A stretch of 23,830 bases of DNA from assembly GCA_900544825.1 (NCBI GenBank), contig UQWP01000057.1:1-23830 (forward strand), written 5' to 3'. The position numbers and the translations under genes are program-made. Below, in pieces: positions 15,194 through 22,099 of the stretch. Source of the DNA: an uncultured Prevotella sp. (GTDB lineage: Bacteria; Bacteroidota; Bacteroidia; Bacteroidales; Bacteroidaceae). Each line of letters starts with the position of its first letter. The first letter of the stretch is position 1. The notes below the pieces were generated by a model that ran no database searches, was not told the DNA's origin, and was given only the letters and a program-made list of their open reading frames with translations.

Positions 15194-15226
15194 ATTGCAG
15201 ACAAGGATAAAAAATAATACTTTTGC
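15194..15226 (+). promoter_or_regulatory. Promoter of the DAACS symporter
   Basis: ATTG (15194-15197), a 20-base spacer and TACTTTTGC (15218-15226), followed by an A-rich leader of about 20 bases to the ATG at 15253. Confidence 0.6.
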
Positions 15227-15252
15227 CTTTTAAAAATCAATAGTTTAAAATC

Positions 15253-16536
15253 ATGGTAAAAACAATGAATGATATTGGAAATAGACAGACAGATTGCAAT
15301 GCTGGCTGCAGTAAGCAAAAAGGAGTGAAGAATAAGCAAACCCGGCAGCTGGCACTATGGATTGGTGCTTTGATAGTAGGCGCCGTCTTGGGTATGTTCG
15401 GCATCAGCTGGCTGGATGGTCTGATGAATTTCATAGCCACGGTCTACACCCGCTTATTCCAGCTTCTGGCAGTACCTACCATTGCCTTGGCTGTCATCAC
15501 GACTCTGGCATCCTTGGGCAACCAAGCTGATACCGGTAAGATATTCCGCCATGCCATCACCTACACCCTGCTCACAACGATAGCTGCTGCAGCTGTGGGA
15601 CTGGTACTTTACAACATTGTTTCTCCAGGCAATTTACCTACCACTTTGGTACAGAGCGGTATGGCAGATGTTCCCCAAAACCTGGGAGAAACCAGCTATT
15701 ATGACCATATTCTTGGGGTAATACCCAACAACATCATCAAGCCGTTTTCAGAAGGAAACGTTCTCTCCATACTGATTTTGGCAGCAGCTGCAGGTATTGC
15801 TTTGGCCAAAATGCCATATAGCGATAAGAAAGATGTCGTGATGAAAGGATTATTTGGATTGCAGGATCTGCTTTTCATGCTGATTCATGGATTAATCTGG
15901 GCTTTGCCCTTGGGTATCGTTGCCTTTGCTGCACAACTATCAGCCCAGTTCTCTGCTGGTATCGTGATGGCTTCGCTGGGGAAGTACGTTGCTGTTATCC
16001 TGGGAGGTAATGTCATCCAATTTTTCATCATCCTTCCGCTCTTCCTCCTGGCAAGAGGCTTGAATCCTGTGCGTACATTGGGTAAGATGATGCCGGCTGT
16101 ATTAATGGCTCTGTTTACAAAGAGTTCTGCTGCTACGTTGCCTGTGACGATGCAGACTGCAGAAGACAGATTGGGAGTTTCGAATAAAGTTTCCCGCTTT
16201 GTATTGCCTATCTGTACCACCATTAACATGAATGGTTGCGCAGCGTTTATCCTCGTAACCTCCTTATTCCTGATGCAGAATGGAGGAATGCCTTTACCTT
16301 GGTCGACGATGATTCTCTGGCTCTTCATTTCTGTTATCTCAGCAGTGGGTAATGCAGGTGTACCGATGGGATGTTATTTCCTGACCCTGTCTCTGATGTC
16401 TGGTGTCAATGCTCCTATCGGCATCATGGGCATTATCCTGCCAATCTATACCATTATCGACATGATAGAGACGGCAGAGAATGTATGGTCAGACTCCTGT
16501 GTCTGTGCTATGGTGGATAAGGACCTGAAAGGCTAA
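15253..16536 (+). CDS. Dicarboxylate/amino acid:cation symporter (DAACS family)
   Basis: 427 residues with the glutamate-transporter-homologue fold. Hairpin 1 carries TKSSAATLP (289-297), helix 7 NMNGCA (325-330, usually NMDGT or NMNGT), hairpin 2 GNAGVPMG (366-373), and helix 8 DMIETAENVWSD (403-414). It uses a cation gradient, usually sodium, to import an acidic or neutral amino acid or a dicarboxylate. Against the archaeal GltPh pattern D-x-x-R-T-x-x-N, the Arg that binds the substrate's side-chain carboxylate is Glu406 here, so an acidic substrate is doubtful. The roughly 30 residues before the first helix are hydrophilic and Cys-containing. Met5 is an alternative start. The gene is monocistronic and ends convergently against the arginase-fold gene. 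Confidence 0.92.
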   Translation: MVKTMNDIGNRQTDCNAGCSKQKGVKNKQTRQLALWIGALIVGAVLGMFGISWLDGLMNFIATVYTRLFQLLAVPTIALAVITTLASLGNQADTGKIFRHAITYTLLTTIAAAAVGLVLYNIVSPGNLPTTLVQSGMADVPQNLGETSYYDHILGVIPNNIIKPFSEGNVLSILILAAAAGIALAKMPYSDKKDVVMKGLFGLQDLLFMLIHGLIWALPLGIVAFAAQLSAQFSAGIVMASLGKYVAVILGGNVIQFFIILPLFLLARGLNPVRTLGKMMPAVLMALFTKSSAATLPVTMQTAEDRLGVSNKVSRFVLPICTTINMNGCAAFILVTSLFLMQNGGMPLPWSTMILWLFISVISAVGNAGVPMGCYFLTLSLMSGVNAPIGIMGIILPIYTIIDMIETAENVWSDSCVCAMVDKDLKG

Positions 16537-16551
16537 TTACAGCCGGCAGAC

Positions 16552-16571
16552 TTCTCTTTTCACTAAGAGAA
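16552..16571. terminator. Hairpin between convergent genes
   Basis: TTCTCTT (16552-16558) pairs with AAGAGAA (16565-16571), loop of 6, filling most of the 35-base gap between the symporter and arginase-fold stop codons. It may act in both directions, though the stem is short. Confidence 0.45.
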
Positions 16572-17348
16572 TTAAACAAGACTGTGAATCTGACTTTCGA
16601 TCAAGATCATCTGCATCAGCTCAACATTAGTATTGTTGTTAATCGCAGCATCTTCTACTTCAGTAAAATAATCAAGAGTGGCAGAACACTCTCCGGTAAT
16701 ATCTATACCAATCACTTTCTCATGGGCATAGATAATACGAAGTACGGCTTGCAGCTGCATAACCGTCAGGTTGCCATTACTCCAATCTGTGATGGCATCC
16801 TGCTTTCTTAAAACATCCTTGTCGATGGAAATATAGACAGGTTCGTGAATGAGTTTACCGGCCTTGGATGGCCATGCCTGATGGTGATTTATTTCTGCCT
16901 GACTATAGAACAAGACCTTTTCTCTCAGATGAACGGGTACTTGAGCTATCAACTCATCCGATGCCCCAACAACAATAATGTGTCTGACAAACGGGTTCTT
17001 CTCCAACACATCTCTCACCCAGCCGCCACATGACACTACACCCTCCCATTCCGGTTGCTGCATGTCTGGATGATGATCGAAAATAATCAAGGAAAAAGGT
17101 TCATGGAGTCTGGATACCCAATATTCGGTGAGATAATGAAAATCACCGGAGTCTATGAAATGGATAGCCTTTGCAGGAAAAGGAGCAAGCCTGCGATGCA
17201 GTTCTTCTCTGCCTTCTTCATCACAATAGCAATCCACTCCCTTCATGTCCTGACAATCTACATGGATGATTTGCTTGTTTGAGGCAAATGTCTCATAGTT
17301 ATATACGCCAGTAAAGTTCAGAAGAATGACAGGTGTTTTCTTTTCCAT
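16572..17348 (-). CDS. Arginase/ureohydrolase-fold protein
   Basis: 258 residues from the chosen start. The metal-binding pattern of the arginase/agmatinase/formimidoglutamase superfamily is present in a divergent form: SGDFHYL (His71), FDHHPDM (Asp91, His93, Asp95) and SIDKDV (Asp176, Asp178). It is probably a cytoplasmic manganese enzyme. The substrate cannot be assigned, because the protein is shorter than typical arginases and its first motif is GDFH and not GGDH. The frame extends 14 codons upstream (to 17390), but that stretch enters the hairpin at 17387-17432, so I prefer MEKKTPVILLNF at 17348. It lies downstream of the ABM protein gene with a hairpin between them. Confidence 0.82.
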   Translation of the reverse strand: MEKKTPVILLNFTGVYNYETFASNKQIIHVDCQDMKGVDCYCDEEGREELHRRLAPFPAKAIHFIDSGDFHYLTEYWVSRLHEPFSLIIFDHHPDMQQPEWEGVVSCGGWVRDVLEKNPFVRHIIVVGASDELIAQVPVHLREKVLFYSQAEINHHQAWPSKAGKLIHEPVYISIDKDVLRKQDAITDWSNGNLTVMQLQAVLRIIYAHEKVIGIDITGECSATLDYFTEVEDAAINNNTNVELMQMILIESQIHSLV

Positions 17349-17386
17349 ACGCCAGTAAGATAAAAATAACATATTTGAAATGTAGA

Positions 17387-17432
17387 ACATCAGCCGGTGA
17401 TGAGAAGATAAAATATCACCACTGGCTGATGT
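17387..17432 (-). terminator. Hairpin between ABM and arginase-fold genes
   Basis: ACATCAGCC-GGTGAT (17387-17401) pairs with ATCACC-GGCTGATGT (17415-17432) apart from a 3-base bulge, giving a 15-bp stem. On the minus strand it follows the ABM stop by 10 bases. Only a weak T-rich stretch comes after it, so read-through into the arginase-fold gene is possible. Confidence 0.55.
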
Positions 17433-17442
17433 CCGAAAAGAT

Positions 17443-17727
17443 TTAGAAAGTGAACTGCTCCAGTTTCAAGCCGTTCTTGGTAAGGGCTTCAATCTTTGGA
17501 ACCAATGTGGTGAAATGCTCAGAAGCCATGTGAGCTTTCAGAACGTCCTCGTTCTCCCATGTCTCGCAGATCATCATCACCCCATTACGAGTTCCACTGG
17601 TGAAATAGTCGTAGGCAATATTGCCATTGTCCTTCAAGGACTTCTCTACCAGCTCCTTACACAAAGTGTTGATTTCCTCAACCTTTACCTCTTCCTTTTT
17701 CTCAAAAAATACATTTAATCTAATCAT
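17443..17727 (-). CDS. ABM-domain (antibiotic biosynthesis monooxygenase-like) protein
   Basis: 94 residues, the size of single-domain dimeric alpha-beta-barrel proteins such as the quinol monooxygenase YgiN. It begins MIRLNVFFEKKEEVKVEEI and has the family pattern of a conserved first strand, then GNIAYDYFTSGTRNGVMMIC, ETWENEDVLKAHMASEHF, where W-x-x-x-x-x-L-x-x-H and the later His are the usual conserved positions. Members act on quinones or other small aromatics, or have no known activity. It is cytoplasmic (no signal peptide). It has its own promoter and no operon partner that would reveal its substrate. Confidence 0.85.
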   Translation of the reverse strand: MIRLNVFFEKKEEVKVEEINTLCKELVEKSLKDNGNIAYDYFTSGTRNGVMMICETWENEDVLKAHMASEHFTTLVPKIEALTKNGLKLEQFTF

Positions 17728-17770
17728 AGTTCTTTATTTTTAATATTGACATTGTATGCAATTGCTGGTT

Positions 17771-17805
17771 GCAAAATTACCTATTTTTTATGAATCCCCA
17801 ACAAA
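17771..17805 (-). promoter_or_regulatory. Promoter of the ABM protein gene
   Basis: Minus-strand TAATTTTGC (17771-17779) with TTTG at 17802-17805 (22-base spacer) or GTTG at 17799-17802 (19-base spacer). The leader to the ATG at 17727 is about 38 bases. The remainder of the gap up to 17907 shows nothing else I can support. Confidence 0.6.
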
Positions 17806-17907
17806 TTATGCGTTATATTTTTGTTAAAATTAGAAGTTTTTATACTTCTACGAGGGAAAGTCATCAGTTTACTCATTAATCTTTTTATTTGAAAAATAAG
17901 ATTGTTT

Positions 17908-18540
17908 TCAATGCTTGATGAACGCCAACCCCATCTGCATCGCCTTTTTCACCATATTTGCCACATTGCTGGCTTGCAGTTTGCTCATCAAGTTGTGGCG
18001 GTGAAATTCTACGGTATTGTTGCTGATGTTCAACTCCCGGGCGATGGTATTGGTGGAATGTCCCTCGGCTATGTGCTCTAAAACTTCGAGTTCTCTGTTA
18101 GAGAGGTTGACTTGCTCGACATTCTGCTGATTGATCAGTCTGAAAAACTGTTGACTGTAATACCCCTTTCCTTCTTCTATCTTGTGCAGGGCGGTAAGAA
18201 GTTCCTGCGGGTCATCGCCTTTCAAGACTATGGCATCTACATCCTCGTCCATCAGCTGGCGTATCGTCCAGATTTCTTCGTGCATCGTATAGACGATGAT
18301 CTTGGTCTTGGGATGCTTATGATGAAGCTGCTTGACAAGCTGCAGACCATTCTCATCACTCAGTTCCAAGTCGATGATAGCGGTATCGATATTCTCCCTG
18401 TTGATAAAATCCCTGGCGGATAGGAGACTAGAGGCGGTCTGTACATTTTTATAGACACCATCTTGCAGGATGAGTGCTCTTAAACCAACCAGGACGACAG
18501 GATGGTCATCTACAATGAGGATGCTTTTGCTTTTTTCCAT
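17908..18540 (-). CDS. NarL/FixJ-type response regulator with LuxR HTH
   Basis: 210 residues. The receiver domain (5-122) has Asp11/Asp12, phospho-acceptor Asp57 (AIIDLEL), Thr85 and Lys107. The LuxR-type helix-turn-helix occupies about 143-205, with LSNRELEVLEHIAEGHSTNTI and NISNNTVEFHRHNLMSKL. It is a DNA-binding regulator activated by phosphorylation. It lies 47 bases downstream of the TPR kinase gene on the same strand with no terminator between, so the two form a two-component operon. The most likely target is the divergent 54-residue/SH3b gene pair, through the inverted repeat at 20577-20616; autoregulation is also possible. Confidence 0.95.
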   Translation of the reverse strand: MEKSKSILIVDDHPVVLVGLRALILQDGVYKNVQTASSLLSARDFINRENIDTAIIDLELSDENGLQLVKQLHHKHPKTKIIVYTMHEEIWTIRQLMDEDVDAIVLKGDDPQELLTALHKIEEGKGYYSQQFFRLINQQNVEQVNLSNRELEVLEHIAEGHSTNTIARELNISNNTVEFHRHNLMSKLQASNVANMVKKAMQMGLAFIKH

Positions 18541-18587
18541 GATGATACAATTTTAAACGTTGTCTATCGCAAACCTAGGCTCGCAGA

Positions 18588-20435
18588 TTATAGTTGAAAC
18601 TTGAGTTCTACCAGATACTCTTCTCCATTGTTTCTTATATTGAGTTCTGCCTGCAGAGCATCTGCTCTCATCTTCAGGGTATCTTTGCCGATGCCTGGTT
18701 TGTCCTGGCTGATAGGGTGAAATGGTGACAGATCGTTGATGATGGATATGCTCCCCTGCTTTCCATAAGTATCCAGCGTGACGCTTATCATCTTGCTGTA
18801 TCCATATTTGATGGCGTTGGATACGCATTCCTGGATGATGCGGTAGATTTCTACCGCCTTGCCGTCAGGGAGATTCCGTGCATTGAAAGAGGTACTGATG
18901 GATGGCTTGACGATGGTTCCGTTTTCAACTGTTACCGATTGACAGAAGCTTTCTACCAGCTCTGCAAGCGAAGTGTTGTCAAACCTAGGTGGTATCAGTT
19001 CATGCGAAAGACGGCGTACGTCATGTCCCACGTTTTTAAGCATTCTTTCTGCTTCCCCCTTATCGGTCTGCATCATGATATTCACCGCCAGAATATCGTT
19101 GCATACTCCATCATGCAATTCCTTAGCCAGACGCTTGCGCTCATTCTCCACACCATTGATATAGGATGTCTTTTCCGACAATTCTGCTCTCTGCCTGTCG
19201 AGTTTCCTGCGGTATAGGATGACAAGAATGGCTATCAACAATACGATGAGTGCCAGGATGAGCCATAAGATGCGGATATAGAGCAAACTCTGTTCGTGGT
19301 TCATCTTTTCTATCAGTATTTCTTTCTCCAAGGTCTTGTACTTGATATTGAACTCACTCAACTGCTTGTCGATGTCACTCTGCTTGAGGGAGTCACTTTT
19401 CATGTATGCCTCTTGCATTGCCTGGTATGCCTGAGTGTATTTACTCATATTGTAGAGGCATCTGGCCTGGGTGGCGAGAAGCTTGTCTTTAGGCATCGGC
19501 AGATTGGTACCCGCCAACCTACCGATGCTGTCCAGAAGTATCCATTGCTCAGCGTATTTCTTCTGTTGTCCCAGCAAGTCTGCCTTGATTTCCAAAATGC
19601 CAAGTACCCCATTGCTCGTAGGTACCAGATTGCGGCAGGCTTCATTGGCGTAAGTGAGATAGAAGGCAACGGAATCGGCCTTACCCAGTTGCAAGTACGA
19701 CTTGAGCAACGGAGAAAGGTATTTGAGAGTCAACACATTATAATTGGCTTGCTTTACCATGTTCCACAACGGAGTAAGGCTGTTGACGCTTTTCCGGTAA
19801 TTTCCCTGTCGCATCAGAATAGCACCTTTATTGGCATGGGCCGATAGTCGTTCGATGGTATCGTTGATAGCGATAGCTTTAGATTCAGCCTTGTCGGAGT
19901 ACTCTATGGCTTCTCTGAATCTCTTCTGTTCGTTAAAAAGCACGGAGATACAATTGTAGAGATAAATCTCATATTCCGCATTTTCGCTCTTGATGGCTTT
20001 CTGGATGCCCTTCTTATAATAGATAAGCGAGGAATCCAGGTCTCCGATTCTACGATAACAGATGCCCATTGCTCCACACATGGCAAGCATACCATCGTAA
20101 TCTTCAATCTTCTCGGCAAACGGGATGCCTTTCTTTCCGATTTCTATGGCTTCTCTCATCTTTCCCAGGTCTGTATATGCAGTCATCTTCTCGCTGGTAA
20201 GCCAACTGCGAGTGGTGTCGGCACAGTTCATATTGAGTGCGCTGTCTATCAGAAGGATGGCCTGTTTCTTATCACCATCAGCATTATAGTTGACGGCTTC
20301 CAGAAACAAGGAATATGCACGCTTCTCGTCTTTGCTGCTGTCCCGTTGACAAGCGGCAAGAAAAGCAATGGATGATAACAGAAGGAAAATATATGTGAAT
20401 ATGGCTTGTTGTCTGTGATGTATTGTTTGCTTCAT
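18588..20435 (-). CDS. TPR-containing lipoprotein-anchored HisKA_3 sensor kinase
   Basis: 615 residues. The N-terminus is hydrophobic and ends in a lipobox, LAAC with Cys29, so the sensor part is probably a lipid-anchored periplasmic domain. Residues 38-370 form TPR-like helical repeats (for example EAIEIGKKGIPFAEKIEDY and GDLDSSLIYYKKGIQKAI). A transmembrane helix (about 386-408) leads to HisKA_3 with LAKELHDGVCNDI (His441) and an ATPase domain with IIQECVSNAIKYG (Asn540). The usual DxGxG of the ATPase domain is replaced by NDLSPFH (567-573), although GIGKDTLKMR (581-590) resembles the next motif. The partner is the NarL-type regulator downstream. Such TPR kinases are common in Bacteroidota; the signal is unknown. 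Confidence 0.92.
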   Translation of the reverse strand: MKQTIHHRQQAIFTYIFLLLSSIAFLAACQRDSSKDEKRAYSLFLEAVNYNADGDKKQAILLIDSALNMNCADTTRSWLTSEKMTAYTDLGKMREAIEIGKKGIPFAEKIEDYDGMLAMCGAMGICYRRIGDLDSSLIYYKKGIQKAIKSENAEYEIYLYNCISVLFNEQKRFREAIEYSDKAESKAIAINDTIERLSAHANKGAILMRQGNYRKSVNSLTPLWNMVKQANYNVLTLKYLSPLLKSYLQLGKADSVAFYLTYANEACRNLVPTSNGVLGILEIKADLLGQQKKYAEQWILLDSIGRLAGTNLPMPKDKLLATQARCLYNMSKYTQAYQAMQEAYMKSDSLKQSDIDKQLSEFNIKYKTLEKEILIEKMNHEQSLLYIRILWLILALIVLLIAILVILYRRKLDRQRAELSEKTSYINGVENERKRLAKELHDGVCNDILAVNIMMQTDKGEAERMLKNVGHDVRRLSHELIPPRFDNTSLAELVESFCQSVTVENGTIVKPSISTSFNARNLPDGKAVEIYRIIQECVSNAIKYGYSKMISVTLDTYGKQGSISIINDLSPFHPISQDKPGIGKDTLKMRADALQAELNIRNNGEEYLVELKFQL

Positions 20436-20486
20436 TTGCTATTATATTTACGTTATTTGCAATTACTATCATAAACGATTGTCCGT

Positions 20487-20495
20487 GCAAAGATA
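20487..20495 (-). promoter_or_regulatory. -7 element of the kinase/regulator operon
   Basis: TATCTTTGC on the minus strand, about 52 bases before the kinase ATG. No clear -33 element is visible at the expected spacing. Confidence 0.55.
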
Positions 20496-20576
20496 TGAAA
20501 AATAATCGGAAGAGACATTTTTTCTATTGTTAAAAAAGGTGGCGGCTGTTATTTTTCCGCCCATGCGTCACTTTAC

Positions 20577-20616
20577 CTACGGAAAACCATAGGCTATATG
20601 CTGTGGTATTCCGTAG
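20577..20616. promoter_or_regulatory. Inverted repeat in the divergent intergenic region, candidate operator
   Basis: CTACGGAAAACCA (20577-20589) pairs with TGGTATTCCGTAG (20604-20616) with one mismatch, around a 14-base centre. It is placed about 60 bases upstream of the plus-strand -7 element and about 80 bases upstream of the minus-strand one. This suits a regulator site better than a terminator, since no gene ends nearby. The rest of the 350-base gap (20436-20785) holds the two -7 elements and no other gene I can support. Confidence 0.5.
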
Positions 20617-20676
20617 AAATGATTTTAAATATCCTTTTTTTTACTGTCGTTTGAAGCTTTGTATGGTAATTGTCGC

Positions 20677-20685
20677 TATCTTTGC
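20677..20685 (+). promoter_or_regulatory. -7 element of the 54-residue/SH3b gene pair
   Basis: TATCTTTGC matches the Bacteroidota consensus and is identical to the -7 of the divergent kinase. TTTG occurs at 20650-20653 and 20658-20661, giving spacers of 23 and 15, neither standard; this may mean dependence on an activator. The leader is about 95 bases. Confidence 0.55.
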
Positions 20686-20760
20686 ATTCAGTCATTCTCT
20701 TGTTATACTTAGTAGCTCTAAGTGAACGGCGAAATGTAGTAGTAAATAATCAAATAATAA

Positions 20761-20793
20761 ATGTCTAACTTAAATTTTAAGGATTATGCGTAA
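20761..20793 (+). CDS. Possible 10-codon leader peptide
   Basis: ATG at 20761 opens MSNLNFKDYA and stops at 20791-20793, overlapping the start of the 54-residue gene by 8 bases. The position would allow translational coupling. It is so short that chance is a fair explanation, and nothing else supports it. Confidence 0.15.
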   Translation: MSNLNFKDYA

Positions 20794-20950
20794 TATTGGT
20801 GAAGAAATCTTGTGGGATATCGTGCGTGTTATCAAATGGATAGCCATGCGTGTGCTGCGCCTCTTCGGCAAGTTATTCTCCTTTGCATGGGACAAGGCAA
20901 AGGAGAAACAGGAAATGAAGAAAATGGAAGAAAGGGAACAGGGCTTATGA
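20786..20950 (+). CDS. 54-residue amphipathic small protein
   Basis: It begins MRNIGEEILWDIVRVIKWIA and continues MRVLRLFGKLFSFAW, then a highly charged tail DKAKEKQEMKKMEEREQGL. There is no signal peptide. The N-terminal two thirds should form a hydrophobic or amphipathic helix rich in Trp, Ile, Val and Arg, able to lie on or in the inner membrane, with a charged helical C-terminus. Its TGA stop overlaps the ATG of the SH3b protein gene (ATGA), a translational-coupling arrangement and the main evidence that it is a real gene. AAGGA lies two bases before the ATG. I recognise no family. The partner gene and the divergent two-component system suggest an envelope-sensing or stress role, which is inference. 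Confidence 0.6.
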   Translation: MRNIGEEILWDIVRVIKWIAMRVLRLFGKLFSFAWDKAKEKQEMKKMEEREQGL

Positions 20951-21939
20951 AATACATGAAACTATTGTTAGTATTCGCCTTCGCATTGCTTTCGATGGCT
21001 GGCTTTGCCGAGAAAGGCGATATGTGGGAGGTGAAAGATGCCGACCTGACGGTGTGGGATTCGCCTAATTATCTTACGAAGTTGGGCATGATGCATCAGG
21101 GTGATACTTTTGAGGAGGAAGGTATGGATGGCGACATGATCAGATTCCTCTACAAAGGCAAAACGGCTTATGTGGCTTCTTACTGCTGCCAACGATTTGA
21201 GCCGGAACCGGATTCTGATGTTGATGTCGAAGAAGAAATGCCTGCAGCTGCCACACAGCAGGATGCCAAGGAAGACGCTAAGAATGAAAAGACAGAACTG
21301 GCTGCTGTTGCCCAACAGAAAGGGATACAAGCCTCCAAGGCTGATGCCAGAAAAGAGGATATGCAAGCACCAGCAGGAACTCAGCAAAGTGCCGAAAAGG
21401 AAGAAACAGGAGTATTAATGGGCATAGGAATGCTGCTCCTGTCACTTGTTGGAGGCGCCCTCGGTCTTATCGCCATCATGTTTACTTTCTTTTATGTTTT
21501 CAGATACCAGAAATTGGCAAAATGGATGAATGGGAAATGTGGAACGGAAGTGATACCTTACAAACGATTCAACAAGTTGCTCCTCGTTCCAGTACTGGCA
21601 GCATTAGCTACTGTAGTGATTACCATATCGTTTGGATATCTGGCAACGCTGGTAGAACAGGACAGCACTTCGCAGATCTTCCTATCGCTGACAGGTGTAG
21701 CATTAACTATAGCAACCCCCGTTCTGTGTCTTTGGTACAGATATAAGAAAGACAAGGAACAATATGGCAAGAAGGCTGCAAGATGGATGATGCTCTATTC
21801 GTTCCTCAGCATCGTGGCAATATATCTGGTTTGTGTTGTAATAGCCTATATTATTGTGGGAATTGTTGCTGTACTGATTTTTGCCCTGATTGTAAGTCTG
21901 GCATTCCCTACAAGATACTATGTTGTCCGCAGGTGGTAG
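20947..21939 (+). CDS. SH3b-domain membrane protein
   Basis: 330 residues. The signal peptide (1-21, MKYMKLLLVFAFALLSMAGF) is followed by a bacterial SH3-like domain (about 25-84: VWDSPNYLTKLGMMHQGDTF, then GKTAYVASYCCQRF), an acidic and Gln/Ala/Lys-rich linker (85-152), and a membrane part with helices at about 155-185, 210-235, 242-264 and 281-320. The SH3b domain should face the periplasm, where such domains bind peptidoglycan or peptides. The start at 20947 is chosen because it opens the signal peptide and overlaps the preceding stop; the frame stays open further upstream. Its last codons (RYYVVRRW) and 3' flank recur in diverged form at 23640-23751, beyond the AGCS gene. Function is unknown. 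Confidence 0.8.
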   Translation: MKYMKLLLVFAFALLSMAGFAEKGDMWEVKDADLTVWDSPNYLTKLGMMHQGDTFEEEGMDGDMIRFLYKGKTAYVASYCCQRFEPEPDSDVDVEEEMPAAATQQDAKEDAKNEKTELAAVAQQKGIQASKADARKEDMQAPAGTQQSAEKEETGVLMGIGMLLLSLVGGALGLIAIMFTFFYVFRYQKLAKWMNGKCGTEVIPYKRFNKLLLVPVLAALATVVITISFGYLATLVEQDSTSQIFLSLTGVALTIATPVLCLWYRYKKDKEQYGKKAARWMMLYSFLSIVAIYLVCVVIAYIIVGIVAVLIFALIVSLAFPTRYYVVRRW

Positions 21940-22024
21940 CAGACCTGATTTCAAAGACAGCTATATGTTATACCACCATTTGACAATGTTATAACTATAC
22001 TTTAAGCAATACGTACAGAAAAAG
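21914..22024 (+). repeat. 111-bp direct repeat, left copy (SH3b gene 3' end and flank)
   Basis: This stretch matches 23641-23751 over its full length without gaps, with 11 mismatches by my count. It covers the last 26 bases of the SH3b gene and 85 bases beyond. The two copies flank the AGCS symporter gene and its terminator. Confidence 0.9.
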
Positions 22025-22070
22025 GAAAAAGCTTTGAAAACAATCTTATTTTCAAAGCTTTTTCCTTTTT
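22019..22070. terminator. Bidirectional terminator between SH3b and AGCS genes
   Basis: A perfect 22-bp inverted repeat (22019-22040 with 22049-22070, loop of 8) bounded by A-runs and T-runs lies between convergent genes. It should stop transcription from both sides. Confidence 0.85.
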
Positions 22071-22099
22071 TCTTGCATCATTCAGATAAAAGCCGTATA

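Noticed and set aside
17304..17358. TACGCCAGTAA direct repeat (17304-17314 and 17348-17358)
   Set aside because: One copy is coding (TGVY) and the other covers the start region of the same gene; two copies of 11 bases with no further extension are too weak to support a function.
21975..22010. TTGACA...TATACT resembling a sigma-70 promoter inside the 111-bp repeat
   Set aside because: The spacing is only about 10 bases, the -35-like TTGACA is not conserved in the second copy, and Bacteroidota do not use this promoter type.
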